Source: an uncultured Actinobaculum sp. (lineage in GTDB: Bacteria; Actinomycetota; Actinomycetes; Actinomycetales; Actinomycetaceae). From it: a DNA stretch of 64,000 nucleotides. Location of the stretch: assembly GCA_938020505.1 (NCBI GenBank), contig CALIHR010000044.1, positions 1 to 64,000 on the forward strand, given 5' to 3'. The translations under genes and the position numbers were made by a program. The notes beneath the pieces are model-generated. The model did not search any database. It was not told the DNA's origin and was given only the letters and a program-made list of their open reading frames with translations. Of this stretch, positions 33,541 through 42,157 are shown piece after piece; within the stretch, counting starts at the first letter, position 1; the number at the start of each line of letters is the position of its first letter.

Positions 33541-34878
33541 ATGGAGCGACAGCAAGAGTACGTCCTGCGGACGATCGAGGACAAGGGCGTGCGCTTTGTG
33601 CGCCTGTGGTTCACCGACGTCGTCGGGCAGCTGAAATCGGTCGCGATCGCCCCGGCGGAACTGGAAGAGGCCTTTGAGGAGGGCATCGGCTTCGACGGTT
33701 CGTCCATACAGGGGATGACTCGCGTCTACGAGGACGACATGACGGTGCGGCCCGACGCCGAGACGTTTTCGATCCTGCCGTGGCGCGGCGAAGACGTTCC
33801 GGTGGCTCGAATGTTCTGCGACGTGCTCACGCGCGACAACGAGCCCGTGCGCTCCGACCCGCGGTCGATCCTCAGGCGCGCGCTCGACAAGGCGGCGGAC
33901 ATGGGCTTTTCGTGCTTTGTCCACCCCGAGGTCGAGTTTTACCTTTTCCATCCCGAAAACGATCCGAACAAAGAGCCCGTTCCGATCGACAACTCCTCCT
34001 ATTTCGACCACGTGACGCGCTCCCTCGCGCAGAACTTCAGACGCGACGCGATTCTCACCCTCGAAGACATGGGCATCTCGGTCGAATTCTCCCACCATGA
34101 AGCCGGGCCCGGGCAGAACGAGATCGACCTGCGTTCCACCGACGCCCTGAGAATGGCCGACAACGTCATGACCCTCAAAACGGTCGTCGAGCAGATCGCC
34201 ATCGAGCAGGGAGTCCACGCCTCCTTCATGCCCAAGCCGCTCGTCAACTCCCCGGGCAACGGAATGCACACCCACTTTTCGCTCTTCGAGGGGGACAGGC
34301 CCGCGTTTCATGACGCGACCGGGCCGGGAGGCCTGTCGCGAACCGGTCAAAAGTTCATTGCCGGCCTCCTGCGCCACGCCCGCGAGATCACGGCCGTGAC
34401 GAATCAGTACGTCAACTCCTACAAGCGTCTCTACAGCGGCGACGAAGCCCCCTCCTACGTCTACTGGGGGCCCTACAGCCGCTCGGCGCTCGTGCGGGTG
34501 CCGGCGCACAGCCCGAACAAGCCCCAATCGACCAGAGTCGAATACCGGGCGCTCGACTCCGCCGCGAACCCCTACCTCGCCTTCGCCGTCGTCCTGCGCG
34601 CCGGTCTGCGCGGAATTGAAAGGGACTACGAGCTTCCCGTGCCGACCGAGACGGACGTGGCCCTCATGTCCGATCTGGAGCGCGAGATTTCCGGCATCGA
34701 AGGGCTTCCGAGCTCTCTGGGGGAGGCCGTCGACCTCATGAAGTCCTCCGAGCTCGTGGCCGAGACCCTGGGCGAGGACTGCTTCGACTACTTCTTGCGC
34801 GACAAGCGGCACGAGTGGAACGTCTACCACCGCCAAGTCACTCCGTTCGAACGCACGCGCTTCCTTCCGACCAGCTGA
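33541..34878 (+). CDS. glnA2: Glutamine synthetase family protein, GlnA2 type
   Basis: 445 residues of the glutamine synthetase fold. Catalytic stretches include IGFDGSSIQGM, FVHPEVEFYLF, VEFSHHEAGPGQNEIDLR and NGMHTHFSLF. It lacks the adenylylation-loop tyrosine of GlnA1 and is shorter, which matches the actinobacterial GlnA2 class sited beside glnE. In Mycobacterium this class is dispensable and makes a different glutamine or glutamine-related product. ATG at 33541 follows GAAGGAG. glnE starts five bases after its stop. Confidence 0.93.
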   Translation: MERQQEYVLRTIEDKGVRFVRLWFTDVVGQLKSVAIAPAELEEAFEEGIGFDGSSIQGMTRVYEDDMTVRPDAETFSILPWRGEDVPVARMFCDVLTRDNEPVRSDPRSILRRALDKAADMGFSCFVHPEVEFYLFHPENDPNKEPVPIDNSSYFDHVTRSLAQNFRRDAILTLEDMGISVEFSHHEAGPGQNEIDLRSTDALRMADNVMTLKTVVEQIAIEQGVHASFMPKPLVNSPGNGMHTHFSLFEGDRPAFHDATGPGGLSRTGQKFIAGLLRHAREITAVTNQYVNSYKRLYSGDEAPSYVYWGPYSRSALVRVPAHSPNKPQSTRVEYRALDSAANPYLAFAVVLRAGLRGIERDYELPVPTETDVALMSDLEREISGIEGLPSSLGEAVDLMKSSELVAETLGEDCFDYFLRDKRHEWNVYHRQVTPFERTRFLPTS

Positions 34879-34883
34879 CCGCC

Positions 34884-37800
34884 ATGCGCGAACAATCCGT
34901 CTCCTCGCGCCTGCGCAAAGCGGGCTTCGCCGACCCCTCCAAAGCCGGACGGCTCCTTGACGAGTGCGCGCAGCACGGAATCGATCCGCCGCCGGTCGAA
35001 GCCTTCGCCCGGGCCGCCAGCCCGGACCAGTGCCTCCTCCTGCTCACGCGCCTGGCCGAGGCGTGTTCCGACAAGCAGGCGCTGCGCAGCCTCCTCGCCG
35101 GGCCTTCGCGCCCCCGGCTCCTGGCCGTCCTCGGCCTGTCGAAGGCGCTGGGGGACTTCCTTGTGGCCCACCCCGGCGCCGAGTCGTTTGCGGGGCTCGA
35201 CGCGGCAGTCTCTCTGGGAGACTTCACCGAGGAAGCGGAAAAGCGCGGCGCACTCGCCGCCGTCGGAGCGGACCGAGGCCGACGCCCCGTCGCCGGCAAG
35301 GCGGGAGCCGAGCCCGTCAACGCTCTGCGCCGCTGGTATTACGGTCGAATCCTCGCGATTGCGGGGTGCGACCTGACCTGCCCTGACACTCTGGAGGCCA
35401 TGCCGGAGGTGTCTGCTGCGATCTCCGCCGTTGTCGCCGGAGCGTTGGAGGCCGCGCTCGCGATCGCCCGCGCCGAGACGCCCGGGGCCGAGAACGTCGA
35501 CCTGGCGATCGTCGCCATGGGGAAGACCGGGGCAAGCGAGGTCAATTACATCTCCGACGTCGACGTCGTCTACGTGGCGCGGCCCGCGGCGGATGCGGGA
35601 CTTCCAGCCGGCGCGGGCGGCGGCGTGGGTGCGCGCGGCGGCGGTGAGAGCGGCGAGTGCGCGGAACGGGCCGAAGACGCGGTGGAGGAAGCCCTGGAGG
35701 TCGCCTCGAAGCTCGCCTGCCTGACGGCCCGGATTGTCTCGGCGCCCGCCGCTGAGCCGGGGCTGTGGGTCCTTGACGCCAATCTGCGGCCCGAAGGCAA
35801 GGACGGGCCGCTCGTTCGAACGCTGGAATCGCACGTCGCGTACTACAAGAGGTGGGCCAAGGGCTGGGAGTTCCAGGCGCTGCTCAAGGCGAGGCCGATT
35901 GCCGGCGACGTCGAACTCGGCGAAGAGTACATGGCCGCGCTGTGGCCGATGGTCTGGGAGGCGGCCGGCCACGAGAACTTCGTCGAGGATTCGAGGGCGA
36001 TGCGCCGCAGGGTGGAAAACCACGTCCCCGCCAGGGACGCGAATCGCCAGCTCAAACTGGGCAAGGGCGGGCTTCGCGACGTGGAGTTCACGGTTCAGCT
36101 CCTCCAACTCGTCCACGGCCGGACCGACCGCTCCCTGAGGGTGCGGGAGACCGTCGAGGGCCTTCGCCGTCTGCGCGACGGCTCGTACGTTTCGCGTGCC
36201 GACGCGGAAAAGCTCGACCGCGACTACAGAACCCTGCGTGTGCTCGAGCACCGGGTGCAGCTCAGGCGCCTGCGGCGAACCCATCTTCTGCCCACGGGCC
36301 CGGACGACCTGCGCGCGCTCGCCAGGGCCATGGCCCTGCCCGGCGTTTCCGGCGCCGAGGACCTGGAACGCCTGTGGCATTCGACGCGGCGGGAAGTCCG
36401 CTCCCTCCATCAAGAGATTTACTATCGCCCTCTGCTCCCGGAGGCCGCGCGCCTCTCGCCGGACGACATCGCCCTCGCCGAAGGTCCGGCCAAGGCCCGT
36501 CTGGAGGCCATCGGGTATAGGGACGCCGCTGCGGCGCTGCGGCACATCGGCGCGCTCACAGACGGAATATCGCGCGGGGCCGCCATCCAGCGCCAGCTTC
36601 TGCCCGTCATGCTCGGCTGGTTCGCACAGGGGCCTGACCCCGACGCGGGACTTCTCGCCTTCCGCGTGCTCTCCGAGCGCATGGGCCGCACGTCGTGGTT
36701 CCTTCGGTCGCTGCGCGACGGCGGGGCGGCGGCCGAGAGGCTGTGCATCCTTCTGTCGACGTCGCGCTACGTCGCACGAGAGCTGCCGAACATCGCCGAA
36801 TCGGTGTCGTGGCTCCTCGACGACGGAGGGCTTGCCCCCCGCGGGCGCGAGGAACTCGAAGGCGAGCTGGCCTCCATGATTTCGCGACGGTCGGACCCCA
36901 AGGAGATCGCCCGGGCGGGCCGTTATCTCAGACGGCGCGAGCTGCTGCGCACGGCCATGGGCCAGGTGCTCAGGACAGTCGATCCCGTCTCCTCGCGGGC
37001 CGCGATTTCGTGCGCCGCGGACATCGCCGTCGAGGCGGCTTTGCGAGGGGCGGTTCCCGCCGCCTGCGAGAAGCTCGGGCTGGAGGGCCCGCTCAGCTCC
37101 TACGTCGTCGTCGCCATGGGGAGGGCCGGCGGCAGGGAGATGGGGTACGCCTCCGACGCCGACGTCGTTTTCGTGCACGAACCCCACGACGGCGCGGATC
37201 CGGCCGCGGCCGCGAGGCTTGCCGAGGAGGTGGCGGCCCAGACGATGAAACTGGCGGGCGACGTCGACAGCGAGCCTCCCCTGCGCGTCGATTCCGATTT
37301 GCGGCCCGAGGGGCGCCGCGGCCCGCTGGCCCGCACCCTCGACTCCTACGCCGAATATCTCCGACGCTGGGCGCACACCTGGGAGCTTCAGGCCCTTCTG
37401 CGGGCGCGCCCGTGCGCGGGGGACGAGGCGACCGGGCGGCGTTTCATCGAGACGGTCGACGCCTTCCGCTACCCCGAGGGCGGCCTGAGCCAGGAGCAGA
37501 TCCGCGAGGTTCGGAGGATGAAAGCAAGGGTGGAGACCGAGCGGATTCCGAGCGGGGTTTCGCCGAACCGCCATCTCAAGCTCGGGCGCGGGGGATTGGC
37601 CGACGTCGAATGGACCGCCCAGCTCCTCCAACTGTGCCACGCGTGGAACCACCCGGCGCTGCGAACGGTCTCGACGCTCGAGGCGCTTCGCGCCGCCGCC
37701 GCGGCAGGCCTCATATCCGGCGACGAGGAACGGCGGCTCGTGCGATCGTGGGAGCTCGCCTCGGCGCTCCGCGACATCAACGTCCTCGCGTCCGGCAGGG

Positions 37801-37973
37801 CCTCGGGCAGCAGAATCGACGTCCTTTCGCACGAGATTCGAGACCTCGCGACCGCCGCGACGATCCTGGGGCGCGACGTCGCCGTCAAACACGACATCGA
37901 GGAAGAATACATGCGGTCGGCCCGGCGCGCCCGAGCCGACGTCGAAAAAGTCTTCTTCGGCATGGAGACCTGA
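34884..37973 (+). CDS. glnE: Bifunctional glutamine synthetase adenylyltransferase/adenylyl-removing enzyme
   Basis: Adds AMP to, and removes it from, the regulatory tyrosine of glutamine synthetase I according to nitrogen status. 1029 residues in two homologous halves. The N-terminal deadenylylase domain has the nucleotidyltransferase motif GKTGASEVNYISDVDVVYV (~residues 215-232) and the C-terminal adenylylase domain has GRAGGREMGYASDADVVFV (~745-765), each with its own RLKLGKGGLRDVEF/RHLKLGRGGLADVEW segment. ATG at 34884 is five bases after glnA2; no ribosome site is seen, so translation is probably coupled. The expected target, GlnA1, is at 42158-43582. Confidence 0.96.
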   Translation: MREQSVSSRLRKAGFADPSKAGRLLDECAQHGIDPPPVEAFARAASPDQCLLLLTRLAEACSDKQALRSLLAGPSRPRLLAVLGLSKALGDFLVAHPGAESFAGLDAAVSLGDFTEEAEKRGALAAVGADRGRRPVAGKAGAEPVNALRRWYYGRILAIAGCDLTCPDTLEAMPEVSAAISAVVAGALEAALAIARAETPGAENVDLAIVAMGKTGASEVNYISDVDVVYVARPAADAGLPAGAGGGVGARGGGESGECAERAEDAVEEALEVASKLACLTARIVSAPAAEPGLWVLDANLRPEGKDGPLVRTLESHVAYYKRWAKGWEFQALLKARPIAGDVELGEEYMAALWPMVWEAAGHENFVEDSRAMRRRVENHVPARDANRQLKLGKGGLRDVEFTVQLLQLVHGRTDRSLRVRETVEGLRRLRDGSYVSRADAEKLDRDYRTLRVLEHRVQLRRLRRTHLLPTGPDDLRALARAMALPGVSGAEDLERLWHSTRREVRSLHQEIYYRPLLPEAARLSPDDIALAEGPAKARLEAIGYRDAAAALRHIGALTDGISRGAAIQRQLLPVMLGWFAQGPDPDAGLLAFRVLSERMGRTSWFLRSLRDGGAAAERLCILLSTSRYVARELPNIAESVSWLLDDGGLAPRGREELEGELASMISRRSDPKEIARAGRYLRRRELLRTAMGQVLRTVDPVSSRAAISCAADIAVEAALRGAVPAACEKLGLEGPLSSYVVVAMGRAGGREMGYASDADVVFVHEPHDGADPAAAARLAEEVAAQTMKLAGDVDSEPPLRVDSDLRPEGRRGPLARTLDSYAEYLRRWAHTWELQALLRARPCAGDEATGRRFIETVDAFRYPEGGLSQEQIREVRRMKARVETERIPSGVSPNRHLKLGRGGLADVEWTAQLLQLCHAWNHPALRTVSTLEALRAAAAAGLISGDEERRLVRSWELASALRDINVLASGRASGSRIDVLSHEIRDLATAATILGRDVAVKHDIEEEYMRSARRARADVEKVFFGMET

Positions 37974-37988
37974 AACGAAAGAGCAGTC

Positions 37989-38630
37989 ATGCGAATCTAT
38001 CTCATAAGGCACGGCCAGACGACGAACAACGTCCGCCGCATTCTCGATTCGAACCCTCCCGGCGCGCACCTGAGCGACCTGGGCCGCGAACAGGCGGCGG
38101 GCCTCGTCGGCGCCTTCGACGGCGTGCATTTGGACGCCATTTACGTTTCGTCGCTGCGCCGCACGGGGGAGACGGCCGAGCCTCTAGCCCTCTCGCGCGG
38201 CATCGATCCGGTGGAACTGGACGGCCTGCGGGAGATCGAAGCGGGATCCTGGGAAGGCGGAAGCGACGAATCTGCCTATCGCGGCTACCTCGGAACGGTT
38301 CAACAGTGGCTTTCCGGCCGGCTCGAGGAGCGGATGGGAGGCGGCGTCACCGGAGCGGACGTGCTCGAACGGTACGATGCGGCGATCGGCTCGATAGAGG
38401 CTAGCGGAGCGCACACTGCGGCCGCCGTCAGCCACGGGGCGGCTATCGGCTTTTGGACGTGCATGCGAACGTCGGGCATCGACCGCCGCGCCGTCGAACG
38501 GGCTTTGAACCTCGACGTGGCGCCTTTGCAGGTGCTGAAGAACGGGCAGATGTGCGTGATCGAAGGAAACCTAACCAGCGGTTACCGGACTGTCTCATGG
38601 AACGGGGCGCCGCTGGTCGAGAGTCGCTGA
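37989..38630 (+). CDS. Histidine phosphatase family protein (phosphoglycerate mutase-like)
   Basis: 213 residues. Catalytic RHGQTTNN (His at residue 8) opens the protein. The second basic and His cluster appears as [13 protein letters not shown] and later [12 protein letters not shown]. The acid is in [10 protein letters not shown]. The substrate is not predictable. ATG at 37989 follows GAAAGAG. It starts 15 bases after glnE in the same direction, so it may be the last gene of the glnA2-glnE unit. Confidence 0.9.
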   Translation: MRIYLIRHGQTTNNVRRILDSNPPGAHLSDLGREQAAGLVGAFDGVHLDAIYVSSLRRTGETAEPLALSRGIDPVELDGLREIEAGSWEGGSDESAYRGYLGTVQQWLSGRLEERMGGGVTGADVLERYDAAIGSIEASGAHTAAAVSHGAAIGFWTCMRTSGIDRRAVERALNLDVAPLQVLKNGQMCVIEGNLTSGYRTVSWNGAPLVESR

Positions 38631-38663
38631 CGCGGGAGGCTCGGACCTTGGCCTTGCCGCGCG

Positions 38664-39437
38664 TCACGAATCGTGGCTCAGGACCTTGTCAAGGAAGTCG
38701 CGGGTGCGCCGGTTGCTCGGGTTGACGAGGACGTCCTCGGGGGAGCCGCTTTCGACGATGCTTCCCTGGTCCATGAAGACGACGGTGTCGGACACCTCGC
38801 GGGCGAAGCCCATCTCGTGGGTCACGACCAGCATCGTCATGCCCGAGGCCGCCAAATCCTGCATGACGGCCAGGACCTCGCCGACCAGCTCCGGGTCGAG
38901 CGCGGACGTGGGCTCGTCGAAGAGCATGAGGTCAGGTTCCATCGCAAGAGCGCGGGCGATGGCGACCCGCTGCGCCTGCCCGCCTGAAAGCTGGGCCGGG
39001 TAATGGTCTGCCCTTTCCGCCAGCCCCACGCGCTCAAGAAGCTCGCCGGCCTTGGCCTTCGCTTCGTCTTTCTTCGCGCCCTTGACCATGACCGGCGCTT
39101 CGACGACGTTCTCCAGCGCCGTCATATGCGGAAAGAGATTGAATCTCTGGAAGACCATGCCGATTGGCGCGCGTTGAACCGCGAGCTCCCTGGGATGCAG
39201 TTCGTGCAGGCGCCCTCCGGCATCCTGGCGGTACCCCATGAGCGTCCCGTCCACGCGTATCGATCCCGCCTGAATCTCCTCCAGGACGTTGACGCATCGC
39301 AAAAGCGTGGACTTTCCCGAGCCGGACGGGCCGAGAATTGTGCAAACCTCGCCCGCCTCGACTTCGAGCGACACTCCTTTGAGGACGTGCAGGTCGCCGA
39401 AGAATTTGTGGACGTCTCGTATCTCAACCATTGCCAT
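38664..39437 (-). CDS. Polar amino-acid ABC transporter, ATP-binding protein
   Basis: 257 residues. Walker [10 protein letters not shown] (~34-42), Q-loop [17 protein letters not shown], signature [16 protein letters not shown], Walker [14 protein letters not shown] and the H-loop [10 protein letters not shown] match the GlnQ/GltL class. ATG at 39437 follows AGGAGG by five bases. Last gene of a three-gene unit (binding protein, permease, ATPase) on the minus strand. Confidence 0.95.
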   Translation of the reverse strand: MAMVEIRDVHKFFGDLHVLKGVSLEVEAGEVCTILGPSGSGKSTLLRCVNVLEEIQAGSIRVDGTLMGYRQDAGGRLHELHPRELAVQRAPIGMVFQRFNLFPHMTALENVVEAPVMVKGAKKDEAKAKAGELLERVGLAERADHYPAQLSGGQAQRVAIARALAMEPDLMLFDEPTSALDPELVGEVLAVMQDLAASGMTMLVVTHEMGFAREVSDTVVFMDQGSIVESGSPEDVLVNPSNRRTRDFLDKVLSHDS

Positions 39438-39446
39438 GTTTTCCTC

Positions 39447-40529
39447 CTAGGGTGTCCATACGCCCGAGTTGCCGTCCGGCGTCGTGTGGGCGGCGTTGAT
39501 CGCCTCTTGCCGAGAGCTGTTCCGCTTGCGCTTGCGCCACCGGGACGTGTGCGACGTCAAGCTCGTCGATCCCTTTCCGTAATAGGCCTCCAGGCGCGCC
39601 TGGCCGACCATGAGCACGGACGTGATGACCAGATACCAGATCGCGGCGACGACGAGGAACGGAATCGGCAGGAGCGTCTGCGAACCGTAGTCCGTCGCCA
39701 CCTTCGTCAGCTCGAAGGTGAAGGGAACGGCCGTGACGAGGGAGGTCGTCTTGAGCATCGAGATCGTTTCGTTGCCGGTGGGCGGAACGATGACGCGCAT
39801 GGCCTGGGGGATGATGATCCGATAGAGAATCTGCTGGGGGCTCATTCCCAATGCCTGGGCGGCCTCCTCTTGGCCTTTGTCGACGGAGTTGAGGCCTGAC
39901 CTGATGATCTCGGAAAGGTAGGCGCCCTCATTCAAACCCAGCCCGACGATCGCCGAGACCGCCGCCGTGAAAAGGTCGTAGGTTCGGAAGCTGAAGAACT
40001 CCTGCCCGAACGGCAAGCCAAGGCTTAAGCGCGGGTAGAGGACGCCTATGAGCCCCCAGAAGATCAGCTGTGTGTAGACGGGCGTGCCGCGGAAGAACCA
40101 AATGTAAAACGTGGCGACCGTCCGCATGATCGGGTTGTCCGAGCGCCGCATGATCGCCATCAGGATCGCCAGGACGATGCCGATGGCCATGGCCGCAACC
40201 GTCAGGATGAGCGTCCAGCCGATTGCCCGAAAGATCTCTGCCGTGAAGAGCGTTTTCCATATGAGCTCCCAGTGGAAGTTCTTGTTCGTGGCGAGGCTGT
40301 GGACGCCCATCGCTGCCAGGAGGGCGAGGATGGCGGCAGCCAGCCACCTGCCGTAGTGCGGAATGGGGATCGCGCGGATGAGCTGAGGCTGCTCGTCGGC
40401 TTGCCGGGTCGCGGATTCCGCTCCTTTGGCAGATTGGGCGGATCCAGGCGGTTTGATTCCCTCGGTTTGCTTCGCCTTTGGAACCTTGCCGTTCTGCTGG
40501 GCGGGCTCGTTTGCAGTGTTCGAATTCAT
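39447..40529 (-). CDS. Polar amino-acid ABC transporter, permease
   Basis: 360 residues. A ~60-residue cytosolic N-terminus rich in Lys/Ala/Gln is followed by one early helix (WLAAAILALLAAMGVHSLA) and the five-helix HisM/GlnP permease core, with the coupling EAA-like loop SVDKGQEEAAQALGMSPQQ and the WFFRGTPVYTQ entry motif. The C-terminal tail is basic. ATG at 40529 follows AAAGGTG. A single permease gene suggests a homodimeric channel. Confidence 0.93.
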   Translation of the reverse strand: MNSNTANEPAQQNGKVPKAKQTEGIKPPGSAQSAKGAESATRQADEQPQLIRAIPIPHYGRWLAAAILALLAAMGVHSLATNKNFHWELIWKTLFTAEIFRAIGWTLILTVAAMAIGIVLAILMAIMRRSDNPIMRTVATFYIWFFRGTPVYTQLIFWGLIGVLYPRLSLGLPFGQEFFSFRTYDLFTAAVSAIVGLGLNEGAYLSEIIRSGLNSVDKGQEEAAQALGMSPQQILYRIIIPQAMRVIVPPTGNETISMLKTTSLVTAVPFTFELTKVATDYGSQTLLPIPFLVVAAIWYLVITSVLMVGQARLEAYYGKGSTSLTSHTSRWRKRKRNSSRQEAINAAHTTPDGNSGVWTP

Positions 40530-40530
40530 G

Positions 40531-41430
40531 TCACACCTTTGGGTTGAGGAGCGCCTTGGAGGCGATGTTCTCGCTGATGTTCCAGGACTTGAAAATCTTC
40601 TTGAGCGTTCCGTCGTCCATGAGGGACTGCAGGGAAGCCTGAACGGCCGTCGTCAAGGCCGGGTCGTCCTTTGAGACGACGATTCCTTGCGGCGCCTTCT
40701 CCATGATCGGACCGACGGCTTCCAACGCGCCGTTGGTTCTGGAGATGGCGTAGTTGATCACCGAGGAGTCGGCGGTCATGGCTTCGATCTTCCCTCCGCT
40801 CAACGCCAAGGTGACGCTCTCTTGGGCGTCGTATCGCTGTATTGTCGGTTGTTTATGGCATTTCTTCGCTGTTTTGGCGACCGCTTCGTCTTGGAGGGTG
40901 CCCGTTTGGACGCCGATTGTCCGCCCGCATATTGATGTGGGCGTGAATTTCGAGGGGTTGCCGGCCGCCACCGCCCAGGAGGTTCCCACCTCGTAGTACT
41001 GGATCATGTTGAAATTCGCAGTTCGCTCGTTGGTAATTGTGAAGGCGGAGGCTCCTGCTTCATACCGTTTGGGAATTCGGGGGAGAATCGAATCGAAACT
41101 GGACTCTTGGATCTCCAGGTCAAGCCCCATGCGCGCGGCGACGGCCCGCATGACGTCCATCTCGTAGCCGACCGGCGTCTCTCCCTGCTTGAAATCCGCG
41201 GGAGCGTAATAGAGGTTCGACCCGATCGTCAGCTTCCCATCGGCTTTTGCAGCCTGAGGAACCATTGCGGCGATCTTCGGGTCGGCGCGCACGGACGAGG
41301 CGTCGAAAATCACGATGTCGGACCGGTTGTAGTCACGGACGACGACGTCGGCCGAACCGCAGGACGCCAGCGTAAGCATGCATGCGCATGCGACGGCGAC
41401 GACGCGGGTGTTTCTCAGCGTGCTCAACAT
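40531..41430 (-). CDS. Polar amino-acid ABC transporter, substrate-binding lipoprotein
   Basis: 299 residues. The signal peptide ends in a lipobox LASC (Cys24). Family 3 solute-binding features are GYEMDVMRAVAARMGLDLEIQE, DSILPRIPKRYEAGASAFTITNERTANF and TIGVQTGTLQDEAV. ATG at 41430 is favoured over the GTG at 41436 because GGAG lies five bases before the ATG. The binding-site residues do not allow a firm amino-acid call. Its location next to glnA1 is compatible with glutamine or glutamate uptake, but that is inference. A canonical promoter lies at 41478-41506. Confidence 0.93.
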   Translation of the reverse strand: MLSTLRNTRVVAVACACMLTLASCGSADVVVRDYNRSDIVIFDASSVRADPKIAAMVPQAAKADGKLTIGSNLYYAPADFKQGETPVGYEMDVMRAVAARMGLDLEIQESSFDSILPRIPKRYEAGASAFTITNERTANFNMIQYYEVGTSWAVAAGNPSKFTPTSICGRTIGVQTGTLQDEAVAKTAKKCHKQPTIQRYDAQESVTLALSGGKIEAMTADSSVINYAISRTNGALEAVGPIMEKAPQGIVVSKDDPALTTAVQASLQSLMDDGTLKKIFKSWNISENIASKALLNPKV

Positions 41431-41477
41431 GGACACTCCAGACTTCCGGGCTCGCGTGTTTGGCTTTTCAATAAGTA

Positions 41478-41506
41478 ACTATAAACGAAAACTAATAATT
41501 ATGCAA
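41478..41506 (-). promoter_or_regulatory. Sigma-70-type promoter of the amino-acid ABC operon
   Basis: On the minus strand TTGCAT (41501-41506) and TATAGT (41478-41483) are separated by exactly 17 nt. The predicted transcript has a leader of about 40 nt with GGAG before the binding-protein ATG. Locally AT-rich. Confidence 0.8.
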
Positions 41507-41551
41507 GATGTGTGGCGGACGTTATGGGCGGGGGCGACGCGTGGTGCCGAG

Positions 41552-41658
41552 GCGTGGCTGGGTCTGGTGTGTGGCGGCTGGCGTGTGGCGGGGCCGGGCG
41601 GGTCGGCGGGGCGTTGTGCGGAAAGCTGCGCGGGCGTGGCTGGGTCTGGTGTGTGGCG
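41552..41658. repeat. 25-nt direct repeat in a GT-rich noncoding stretch
   Basis: Two identical 25-nt copies at 41552-41576 and 41634-41658, starting GCGTGGCTGGGTCTGG. They lie inside about 280 nt (41507-41790) whose plus strand is strongly G+T rich and contains many GTGTGGCG words. Frames through it encode only low-complexity peptides, so I call no gene. Confidence 0.8.
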
Positions 41659-41794
41659 CGGAGTCCGACGGTGTGCAGGTGCAAGGCGGGGCCTGGAACG
41701 TTGTGCGACAGGCTGTGTAGATGTGGAGCGGCAAGGTGCGGCGGCAGTTGGGCGGCCGTATGCGGCGTGGTGTTTGGTGTGGCTTGCGGCTGCA

Positions 41795-41861
41795 TGAAAA
41801 GTGCCTAGGTTCGTGAAAAGCCCCATTTTTTGGTCCTTATCTTGAACCTAGGCACTTTTCA
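41795..41861. repeat. 18-bp perfect inverted repeat
   Basis: TGAAAAGTGCCTAGGTTC (41795-41812) and its exact reverse complement (41844-41861) flank 31 nt that include another TGAAAAG (41814-41820) and a run of six T. An imperfect further copy (GATCCAGGTACTTTT) starts near 41885. It lies between the amino-acid ABC operon promoter and the 3' end of glnA1. It could be a transcriptional terminator or attenuator, or the end of a small mobile element. Confidence 0.85.
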
Positions 41862-42157
41862 CCACTCATTGGAGGCTAATCTTGCGATCCAGGTACTTTT
41901 GTTCGGCGGGCGACGGCGTCGGGCCCGCCCATCTGCCCGCTTGGAGGCGCGGATGGGTGCGGAGAGTGTCGGCATCGGCCCGCCTTTCCGTCCATCCGTG
42001 CCCATCCGTCGCTTTGTCGAGCCTCGTCCGGGCGGATGCAGAGACGTCCAAGGGAGACGAGAAGAAAGACGCCGAGAAGCCTCGTCCGGGCGGACGTGGA
42101 GACGCCGGCGTCGTCCCGTCGCCTGGTGGGTTTGGTCGAATGGGCGACGGCGCGCTT
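41862..42157. other. Gene-free stretch downstream of glnA1 with a direct repeat
   Basis: About 300 nt with no supported gene. The word GCCTCGTCCGGGCGGA occurs twice, near 42021 and 42080, each followed by a similar GGAGACG/AGAGACG segment. It may contain the glnA1 transcript end; no clear hairpin with T tract was found. Confidence 0.45.

Noticed and set aside
34824..38129. 1101-codon minus-strand frame opposite glnE
   Set aside because: Antisense to a clear GlnE; composition artefact of high-GC codons.
41479..41826. His/Pro/Ala-rich 115-residue frame on the minus strand
   Set aside because: Low-complexity product of a CA-rich strand, running through the 25-nt direct repeat and into the inverted repeat; no ribosome site, and several frames are equally open.
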